From Treponema sp. (GTDB taxonomy: Bacteria; Spirochaetota; Spirochaetia; Treponematales; Treponemataceae): a DNA stretch of 12,899 bases. The notes beneath the pieces were generated by a model. That model ran no database searches, had not been told where the DNA came from, and worked only from the letters and a program-made list of their open reading frames with translations. The position numbers were made by a program, and so were the translations under genes. This document shows, piece after piece, positions 7,735-12,899 of the stretch. The DNA lies in NCBI GenBank assembly GCA_016293645.1, contig JAEDDW010000050.1:1-12899 (forward strand), in the 5' to 3' direction. Numbering within the stretch: the stretch's first letter is position 1; each line of letters opens with the position of its first letter.

Positions 7735-8196
7735 ATGGGACTTTTTACAAGCATAAACATAGCTGCTACAGGAATGAGTGTTGAACGTCTGCGTACTGAC
7801 GTCATCTCAAACAACATCGCCAACGCAACTTCCACACGTACTCAGGAAGGCGGAGCATACAGAAAGCAGACTGTCGTAGTTGAACCAATCGCATCAAAGA
7901 ATCCTCAGTGGAGGTCTCCGTTCATTTCTGGTGATCAGGACAACGGCCCTGGAAAAGGTGTTCGTGTACGCAATATCGTAAAGGATACGGAACAGGGAAG
8001 GATGGTGTATGATCCATCACATCCTGATGCCATCCAGTCAGGACCACACAAAGGTTATGTTGAATACCCTAACGTAAACATCGTGAATGAAATGGTCGAC
8101 ATGATTTCCGCAAACCGCGCCTATGAGGCCAACTCGAGTGTAATCCAGGGCAGCAAGGAAATGTTTGCCAGCGCTCTTGATATCGGCAGCCGCTGA
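7735..8196 (+). CDS. flgC: flagellar basal-body rod protein FlgC
   Basis: Proximal rod protein that stacks with FlgB, FlgF and FliE; exported by the flagellar type III system. The 153-residue protein starts with the axial helix and the SNNIANATSTRT motif (about 25-36). It ends with YPNVNIVNEMVDMISANRAY (about 103-122), the standard C-terminal rod motif, and an alanine-containing helix. AGGGGG at 7723-7728 lies 6 nt before the ATG, a strong ribosome site in contrast to flgB. Nothing is missing. Confidence 0.96.
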   Translation: MGLFTSINIAATGMSVERLRTDVISNNIANATSTRTQEGGAYRKQTVVVEPIASKNPQWRSPFISGDQDNGPGKGVRVRNIVKDTEQGRMVYDPSHPDAIQSGPHKGYVEYPNVNIVNEMVDMISANRAYEANSSVIQGSKEMFASALDIGSR

Positions 8197-8201
8197 TTTA
8201 A

Positions 8202-8230
8202 TTCACAAAATTTGATTTCAGGTTTATAAT
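8202..8230 (+). promoter_or_regulatory. internal sigma-70-type promoter upstream of fliE
   Basis: TTCACA (8202-8207, 5/6 match to TTGACA), an exact 17-nt spacer and a perfect TATAAT (8225-8230) lie in the 67-nt flgC-fliE gap. The predicted transcript would start near 8237, leaving about 27 nt before the fliE ATG. This is the best vegetative promoter match in the window and could drive fliE onward independently of the flgB promoter. Confidence 0.6.
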
Positions 8231-8263
8231 GGACCGGGAATTGAAAAAAAGAGGGGATAAAAA

Positions 8264-8608
8264 ATGAATCTTAACATCGGATCACTTGAGCTCAATAGAA
8301 ACAACGCGGCCCACATGGGTTCCGGCAGAATCAATGCGGATATCACTACAGGCGGAATTCAGAACGGAACTGAAGGTGCCGCAAAAACCGGTTCGTTCAG
8401 AAACTATCTTCTTGAGGCTGTTGACAAGATGAACTCGCAGCAGCTCAACGTAAGTGCTTTGCAGGAACAGATCATTACGGATCCTGACAGCGTTGATATC
8501 CATGATGTCACAACTTCAATGGCAAAGGCCCAGATGTCGCTCAACCTTGCTCAGACAGTGATCGAGCGTCTTGTCAAAGGATGGAACGACCTTTCACAGA
8601 ACAGATAG
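8264..8608 (+). CDS. fliE: flagellar hook-basal body complex protein FliE
   Basis: Small adaptor that joins the MS ring to the rod and is among the first flagellar type III substrates. The 114-residue length is typical. The N-terminal 40 residues are Gly/Asn-rich and variable. The conserved C-terminal part shows SFRNYLLEAVDKMNSQQ (about 43-59), the DPDSVDIHDV segment (73-82), and a helix with AKAQMSLNLAQTVIERLV ending near residue 105. GAGGGG at 8251-8256 is spaced 7 nt from the ATG. It follows flgC and is separated from fliF by 174 nt of AT-rich DNA. Confidence 0.95.
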   Translation: MNLNIGSLELNRNNAAHMGSGRINADITTGGIQNGTEGAAKTGSFRNYLLEAVDKMNSQQLNVSALQEQIITDPDSVDIHDVTTSMAKAQMSLNLAQTVIERLVKGWNDLSQNR

Positions 8609-8624
8609 TGAATAGATTTTTCGG

Positions 8625-8641
8625 TTTGAATTTAATTCAAA
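8625..8641. repeat. 17-bp perfect palindrome (operator-like)
   Basis: TTTGAATT-T-AATTCAAA is an 8+1+8 perfect inverted repeat, 17 nt after the fliE stop. It is AT-rich and lacks a T-run right after the stem, so it does not look like a terminator. The same octamer appears again at 8676-8683 (direct) and 8744-8751 (inverted), and a second palindrome TCAAATTTGA occupies 8671-8680. A protein-binding operator is one reading; AT-rich coincidence is the alternative. Confidence 0.45.
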
Positions 8642-8667
8642 TACGATAAATTTTATATGGATAACAC

Positions 8668-8696
8668 TAGTCAAATTTGAATTTGTATGGTAAAAT
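8668..8696 (+). promoter_or_regulatory. extended -10 promoter candidate upstream of fliF
   Basis: TGG-TAAAAT (8688-8696) is an extended -10 with 5/6 match in the hexamer; TAGTCA (8668-8673, 4/6) lies 17 nt upstream of it. The start would be near 8703, giving an 80-nt leader that contains the two fliF leader hairpins. The palindrome 8671-8680 lies within the spacer, where a bound protein would block polymerase. Confidence 0.4.
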
Positions 8697-8699
8697 TTT

Positions 8700-8738
8700 T
8701 GCATTCACTAATAGAATTTTTATGCGGGTGGGAATGCA
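8700..8738 (+). promoter_or_regulatory. long-loop hairpin in the fliF leader
   Basis: TGCATTC (8700-8706) pairs with GAATGCA (8732-8738) across a 25-nt loop. It starts at the predicted transcript start and precedes the fliF ribosome site by about 33 nt. No T-run follows the stem, so it is not a terminator. It could stabilise the 5' end or be chance. Confidence 0.25.
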
Positions 8739-8761
8739 TACATAATTCAAAAATAACTTAA

Positions 8762-8792
8762 ATTCGTTCATGGGAGGGGATTATGAACGAAT
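8762..8792 (+). promoter_or_regulatory. RBS hairpin enclosing the fliF start codon
   Basis: ATTCGTTCAT (8762-8771) and ATGAACGAAT (8783-8792) form a perfect 10-bp stem. The 11-nt loop (8772-8782) contains the strong Shine-Dalgarno GGGAGGGG (8772-8779), and the first three fliF codons plus one base form the 3' arm. The start codon is therefore base-paired while the ribosome site is displayed in the loop. This suggests translational control of fliF. Confidence 0.6.
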
Positions 8793-10492
8793 GGTTCAAG
8801 AAAACTACAGAGACCATTAAAACAAAATGGGCCAAGTGGACTGTTTTGCAGAAGGCTATAGCAGGCGGAATAATTGTCGTTATCATTGCTGCTGTTGTAG
8901 TCATGGCAAGAATGTCATCACGCCCGACTTCAGTAAGACTTTTCAGCGCTCCTGTAAATGATGAGGCTGAAAGGGATGCTATCCTTACTCGTCTTGATGA
9001 AGACAGCCGTACACATGCTTATGTTTCCTCTGACAACTACATCTATGTAGACAATGAGGCTATTGCAAAAAAATACAGAAGCCAGCTCATTGCAGAAGGC
9101 CTTGCTCCTTCTCGTATGGATTCTTTCGCTCTCTTTGACGTTACCCGCTGGTCAAGGACTCAGTTTGATGATCAGGTAAACTGGAAGCGTTCAATGGAAA
9201 GCCTTGTCAAGCAGCATCTTGAGTCGCTTGATGGAATTATGAGGGCTGAGGTTGTCCTTGCACTTCCTGAAGAGTCCCTTTTCTCTTCCAACCAGAACCC
9301 GACCACAGCAAGTGTCATCCTTTACTCAAAGGGTGGTTCAAATATTCTTGAAGACAAGAAGCAGATCCGCGGAATCCAGAACCTTATCATCCGCTCTGTT
9401 GAAGGTCTCAGGGCTGAGAACATTTCCATCGTCGATGGCGCTACAGGTCAGGAAATCAATGATTTTGAGGGAATGGCAGAAAGTGACCGCATTTCAAATA
9501 TTGAAAAACAGCAACGCACGATCCTCAAGCTTGAAACTGAGTATGCAAGCCGTGTTCTTCAGGCTCTTCAGCGCACGTTCGGTGAGAAACGTGTAAAAAT
9601 CGCCAACATGAAGATCGATATGAATATGTCTGAACGCCAGACAAATTCAAAGGAGTATACAGGTATTACAATCCGTCCTCGTACTCCTGGTCTTCCATAT
9701 GATGACTCGGAAATTGTCGACAAGCTTGTTCTTTCTGAAGAAACAGTGAATAAGGAATTTACCGGAACTGGTTACAATCCTGAGGGCCCTGCCGGCATCG
9801 AAGGTCAGAATCCACCTGTGTATTCCGACATGTCAAACGTCATCGGAAAGTCTACTGAAGATGGTGCCAAGAGAAACTATGCCCTGAATGAGAAGGTTGT
9901 TTCTGAAAATACATCGCCTCAGATTGAGCGTGTTACTGTTTCCGTCAACATTGACGGTAGATGGGAACTTGAATACAACGAAAAGAACAGTCCTATCCTT
10001 GAGTTTGGTCATCTTCGCAGAAAGTATACGGCAATTTCTCCTGAGGAACTTGCAAATGCCCGTGAGATGGTCCAGGGGGCCGTCGGTTACGAGAAGGCAC
10101 GCGGAGACAACGTTGTCGTCACAAACATCGCGTTTGACCGTTCAGAGGAACATGATGCGGAAGATCTTGCATTCATTGCCCGCCTCAACCGTAACAGAAC
10201 CATCATGTTCACTCTTGTTGGTGTTGCAGTCATTCTCATTGCATTTATCGTATTCCGTATCATCAGCCGTGAAATTGAACGTCGCCGCCGTCTTGCGGAA
10301 GAAGCAAGAATCCGCGAGCAGGAAGAAGCACGCCAGAGGGCTCTTATGGAAGCCCAGCAGCAGGGTATGGAAGTCACCATGTCTGTCGAAGAACGCAAGC
10401 GTGCCGAACTTCAGGAAAATGCAGTTGCCATGGCAAAGGAACATCCGGAAGATGTCGCCATGCTTATCCGTACCTGGCTTATGGAGGAATAG
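8783..10492 (+). CDS. fliF: flagellar MS-ring protein FliF
   Basis: Forms the MS ring in the inner membrane, the base on which rod, export gate and C ring assemble. The 569 residues contain TM1 (about 25-43, AIAGGIIVVIIAAVVVMA), a periplasmic part with ring-building motifs, TM2 (about 473-493, TIMFTLVGVAVILIAFIVF) and a cytoplasmic tail. The first periplasmic domain includes NYIYVDNEAIAKKYRSQL (85-102). A Pro/Gly/Asn-rich insertion lies at about 300-365. The tail is a charged helix (494-545) ending in DVAMLIRTWLMEE (557-569), the FliG-docking motif with its conserved Trp. Translation starts inside a hairpin (8762-8792). The 3' end carries GGAGG (10483-10487) for the next gene, 3 nt downstream. 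The motif at the extreme C-terminus recurs at the end of that next protein. Confidence 0.97.
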   Translation: MNEWFKKTTETIKTKWAKWTVLQKAIAGGIIVVIIAAVVVMARMSSRPTSVRLFSAPVNDEAERDAILTRLDEDSRTHAYVSSDNYIYVDNEAIAKKYRSQLIAEGLAPSRMDSFALFDVTRWSRTQFDDQVNWKRSMESLVKQHLESLDGIMRAEVVLALPEESLFSSNQNPTTASVILYSKGGSNILEDKKQIRGIQNLIIRSVEGLRAENISIVDGATGQEINDFEGMAESDRISNIEKQQRTILKLETEYASRVLQALQRTFGEKRVKIANMKIDMNMSERQTNSKEYTGITIRPRTPGLPYDDSEIVDKLVLSEETVNKEFTGTGYNPEGPAGIEGQNPPVYSDMSNVIGKSTEDGAKRNYALNEKVVSENTSPQIERVTVSVNIDGRWELEYNEKNSPILEFGHLRRKYTAISPEELANAREMVQGAVGYEKARGDNVVVTNIAFDRSEEHDAEDLAFIARLNRNRTIMFTLVGVAVILIAFIVFRIISREIERRRRLAEEARIREQEEARQRALMEAQQQGMEVTMSVEERKRAELQENAVAMAKEHPEDVAMLIRTWLMEE

Positions 10493-10495
10493 CAG

Positions 10496-10891
10496 ATGTT
10501 TCCGGTTCAGAATGGCTTCATAAAGCAGGTTAAACTTTCAGGCAGGGAAAAAGCTGCGGTTCTTCTAGGGGAACTTGGATTTACAGCTGATTCTCTGCAC
10601 GAGTATTTTTCAGATTCAGAGTTGAAGAAAATCAAGAAAGGGTTCGCAGCTCTCGGCGGATCCTATAATGCAAGTCTGGAGAATTCGGTTCTTGAGGAAG
10701 CATGTGCATTTGGCATCTCAAGAAACATTCTGCCTCCAGATACCATCGTGAGGGCACAAAATAACGCTGTTGAGGCAAACGCCAGATATTTGGCGTCAGG
10801 TAGAAATGCCGGTGCAAATATCCTTTCAGGAAATGGTCTTAACTCAAAAGACCTTGCGAATGTTCTTTCAATGTGGCTTAAGGGGGAATAA
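10496..10891 (+). CDS. small FliG N-domain-like protein with a FliF-like C-terminal tail
   Basis: A 131-residue protein between fliF and fliG that I cannot assign to a named family. Residues 14-80 align by eye with FliG residues 23-89: LSGREKAAVLL against LTGRQKAAIFL, a helix with FAAL against IARL, and VLEE at the same spacing, with about one single-residue gap each way. Residues 119-131 (DLANVLSMWLKGE) match the FliF tail DVAMLIRTWLMEE, sharing D, A, W, L and the final E. Middle residues 81-118 are Asn/Ala/Gly-rich. It lacks the FliG middle and C-terminal domains, so it cannot bind FliM or generate torque by itself. GGAGG 8 nt upstream, 3-nt gaps on both sides and a start supplied with its own ribosome site argue that it is expressed with its neighbours. 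It may be an adaptor, a regulator of FliF-FliG docking, or a decaying duplicate; the clean reading frame argues against decay. Confidence 0.85.
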   Translation: MFPVQNGFIKQVKLSGREKAAVLLGELGFTADSLHEYFSDSELKKIKKGFAALGGSYNASLENSVLEEACAFGISRNILPPDTIVRAQNNAVEANARYLASGRNAGANILSGNGLNSKDLANVLSMWLKGE

Positions 10892-10894
10892 GTT

Positions 10895-11953
10895 ATGGCT
10901 GAAGAAATGGTCGATGGCAAGAAAGGAAAAAAGAAAGGCGGTGCCAAAGATTACAAGAACCTTACAGGCCGTCAGAAGGCAGCTATTTTCCTTGTTGCTG
11001 TAGGTAGCGATGTTGCTTCCGATGTCATGAAGCATCTTCGTGAAGATGAAGTAGAAACACTTACATTTGAAATTGCACGTCTCGATACGATCGATGCAGA
11101 CTTTAAGGATCAGGTTCTTGAGGAATTCCAGGAACTCATGCAGGCACAGAACTTCATCACCACTGGTGGTATCGACTTTGCCCGTGAACTTCTTGAAAAA
11201 TCTTTGGGTTCTCAGAAGGCTATCGACATCATCAATCGTCTTACATCAAGCCTTCAGGTTCGTCCGTTTGACTTCATCCGCCGTACAGACCCTGCTCATT
11301 TGCTCAACTTCGTTCAGCAGGAATATCCGCAGACTATTTCTCTTGTTCTTGCTTACCTTGAACCTCAGAAAGCAGCCCAGATCCTTCAGAATCTTCCTCC
11401 TGAAATCCAGCCGGAAGTTTCAAAACGTCTTGCGACAATGGACCGTACATCTCCTGAAGTTCTCCGTGAAGTTGAACGCGTTCTTGAAAAGAAACTTTCT
11501 ACATTGTCTTCTGAAGACTATACGGCAGCCGGTGGTGTCGACTCCATCGTTGAAATCCTCAACCTTGTTGACCGTTCTTCTGAAAAGGCCATCATCGAAA
11601 CTCTTGAAGAAGACGATCCAGAACTTGCAGAAGAAATCAAGAAGCGCATGTTCGTTTTCGAAGATATTGTTATGCTTGACGACCGTGCCATCCAGAAAGT
11701 TCTTCGTGAAGTTGATACCGCTGAACTTGCAAAGGCCCTCAAGTCTGTTGACACTGAAGTTCAGGACAAGATTTTCCAGAACATGTCTAAGCGCGCCGCA
11801 AGCATGCTTAAGGAAGATATGGAATACATGGGACCTGTCCGCTTGAAGGATGTTGAAGAAAGCCAGCAGAAGATTGTTTCTGTCATCAGGCGTCTTGAAG
11901 ACAGCGGTGAAATCGTTATTGCACGTTCTTCTGACGACGAAATGGTTGTATAA
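10895..11953 (+). CDS. fliG: flagellar motor switch protein FliG
   Basis: Rotor protein that links the MS ring to FliM/FliN and receives torque from the stators. The 352 residues comprise a Lys/Gly-rich leader (8-19), the FliF-docking N-domain (about 22-105), the middle domain and the C-terminal torque domain. The middle-domain EHPQ motif reads EYPQ (143-146) here. The MFVF hinge is at 252-255. The torque-helix charges equivalent to E. coli K264, R281, D288, D289 and R297 are K283, R300, E307, D308 and R316. The protein ends with the conserved VRRL-type helix and an acidic tail. GGGGGA at the end of the upstream gene provides the ribosome site. Length and domain set are normal, so this is the working FliG; treponemes, as I recall, also carry a second fliG elsewhere. 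Confidence 0.97.
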   Translation: MAEEMVDGKKGKKKGGAKDYKNLTGRQKAAIFLVAVGSDVASDVMKHLREDEVETLTFEIARLDTIDADFKDQVLEEFQELMQAQNFITTGGIDFARELLEKSLGSQKAIDIINRLTSSLQVRPFDFIRRTDPAHLLNFVQQEYPQTISLVLAYLEPQKAAQILQNLPPEIQPEVSKRLATMDRTSPEVLREVERVLEKKLSTLSSEDYTAAGGVDSIVEILNLVDRSSEKAIIETLEEDDPELAEEIKKRMFVFEDIVMLDDRAIQKVLREVDTAELAKALKSVDTEVQDKIFQNMSKRAASMLKEDMEYMGPVRLKDVEESQQKIVSVIRRLEDSGEIVIARSSDDEMVV

Positions 11954-11976
11954 GTTTTGCATGTAAGGAAAGAAAT

Positions 11977-12899
11977 ATGGCACAGAGTGTATTCAGATCA
12001 AACGAAGTTACTACTAAAGAAGAGAAAGTTGTTCTTCAGTTTACAAAAAATTTTGAACCTCCAAAAGAAGAAGTAGTGGAAGTCGTGCCTGAATATACCG
12101 GTCCTACTGCGGATGACCTCCGCCGCGAGGCTGAGGCATTCAAGGAATCCTGGGAACATGAAAAGCAGAAGATGCTTGAGAAGGCACAGGCAGAAGCAGA
12201 TCAGATTGTAAAGAACGCAGAAGAAGCTGCCTTCAGTCAGGTCAAGCGCCAGTCGGATCAGGCTGCCGTCATGAAAACCCAGGCCCAGAAAGAAGCTGAG
12301 GAAATCATCAACAAGGCAAATCTTGAGGCACAGTCGATCATAGACAAGGCCAAGGTCGAGGAAAAAGAAATATTCGACAAGGCTGAAAGTGACGGCTTCA
12401 GGGCAGGTCATGAGGAAGGTTACCGTGAAGGAAATCAGGAAGCAGAACGCCTTGTTGAACGCATTCATAAAATGATTGAGGCTGTCCAGGCCAAGAGACA
12501 GGAAATTCTCGACGGAACTGAACAGCAGATTGTAAGCCTCGTAATTCTCATGGCTCACAAAGTTGTAAAAATCATGTCTGAAAATCAGAAGAGTGTAATC
12601 ATGTCCAATGTTGTCCAGGCTTTGAAAAAAGTAAAAGGCAGCGGCGATGTAACTCTCCGTGTAAACATGTCTGATGTGAAGCTTACTACAGAACATATCA
12701 ATGAGTTCATTCATCAGGTTGAAAACATCAAGAATATTTTTGTTGTTGAGGACAGTTCCGTAGATAAGGGCGGTTGTATCGTTGAGACTGACTTTGGTGC
12801 AATTGACGCACGCATATCAAGCCAGCTTTCTGAACTTGAGACACAGATTCTCAGCATCAGTCCAATCAAGACTGTCGGAAAATCAGAGGTAATCAATCC
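11977..12899 (+). CDS. fliH: flagellar assembly protein FliH (3' end cut by window)
   Basis: Regulator/stalk of the export ATPase FliI in the cytoplasm. The frame is open from ATG 11977 to the window edge, giving 307 codons without a stop, so the gene is partial. AAGGA (11965-11969) lies 7 nt before the start. A variable acidic N-terminus is followed by a long Ala/Glu/Lys-rich coiled coil (about 45-138). Then comes the FliH GxxxG ladder (G140, G144, G148, G152), a second helix (about 155-215), and the C-terminal FliH/V-ATPase E-like domain with KGGCIVETDFGAIDARI (264-280). The coiled coil makes it clearly longer than the about 235-residue E. coli protein. fliI is the expected next gene. It starts 23 nt after fliG. 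Confidence 0.93.
   Translation, partial: MAQSVFRSNEVTTKEEKVVLQFTKNFEPPKEEVVEVVPEYTGPTADDLRREAEAFKESWEHEKQKMLEKAQAEADQIVKNAEEAAFSQVKRQSDQAAVMKTQAQKEAEEIINKANLEAQSIIDKAKVEEKEIFDKAESDGFRAGHEEGYREGNQEAERLVERIHKMIEAVQAKRQEILDGTEQQIVSLVILMAHKVVKIMSENQKSVIMSNVVQALKKVKGSGDVTLRVNMSDVKLTTEHINEFIHQVENIKNIFVVEDSSVDKGGCIVETDFGAIDARISSQLSELETQILSISPIKTVGKSEVIN

Noticed and set aside
7709..7744. Direct repeat GGGACTTT at the end of flgB and the start of flgC
   Set aside because: Both copies are explained by coding for Gly-Leu at the FlgB C-terminus and the FlgC N-terminus; 8 bp is within chance.
8722..8745. Seven-codon upstream ORF in the fliF leader
   Set aside because: ATG with no Shine-Dalgarno, very short, and ends well before fliF; nothing supports translation.
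11998..12714. 238-codon open frame antisense to fliH
   Set aside because: It lies wholly opposite a clear FliH reading frame, is Phe/Leu/Cys-rich with no recognisable motif, and has no ribosome site. It is a by-product of Glu/Lys-rich codons read in reverse.

Overview
The window reads as a piece of a Treponema (Spirochaetes) chromosome, probably a gut- or rumen-type species. I base this on recalled gene order (dprA-topA-xerC-hslV-hslU followed by flgB-flgC-fliE-fliF-fliG-fliH) and protein character, not on a database search. It is dense, mostly co-directional, and shows no transposase, phage, CRISPR, rRNA or tRNA gene.

Left half (1-6305): after a short REP-like repeat come dprA (DNA-processing protein), topA (topoisomerase I with three zinc ribbons), xerC (tyrosine recombinase), hslV and hslU (ATP-dependent protease). 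topA/xerC overlap by 4 nt and hslV/hslU by 1 nt, so topA-xerC-hslV-hslU looks like one transcription unit. It ends at a strong hairpin terminator (6278-6305) that appears to work for both strands.

Middle (6306-7292): one leftward gene encodes an exported, TPR-like protein of unknown function. It is divergent from the flagellar operon, and the spacer holds candidate promoters for both directions, including a sigma-28-like site ending 7 nt before flgB.

Right half (7293-12899): a flagellar basal-body operon with flgB and flgC (rod), fliE (MS-ring/rod junction), fliF (MS ring), a small unnamed gene, fliG (switch/rotor) and fliH (export ATPase regulator, cut by the window edge). Candidate internal promoters precede fliE and fliF. 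The fliE-fliF gap is the only intergenic stretch of notable length (174 nt); it carries palindromes and a hairpin that puts the fliF Shine-Dalgarno in the loop and the start codon in the stem.

The most interesting element is the 131-codon gene at 10496-10891 between fliF and fliG. Its N-terminal two thirds resemble the FliG N-terminal domain, which docks onto FliF. Its last 13 residues resemble the FliF C-terminal tail, which is the part that docks into FliG. It therefore looks like a natural FliG_N-FliF_C chimera, placed in gene order exactly where an adaptor between MS ring and C ring would sit. The protein could have arisen by tandem duplication of the fliF/fliG junction.

The gene order also mirrors the Bacillus smf-topA-(trmFO)-codV-clpQ-clpY-(codY)-flgB-flgC-fliE-fliF-fliG-fliH cluster. 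Here trmFO is absent and the codY position is taken by the inverted TPR-like gene.
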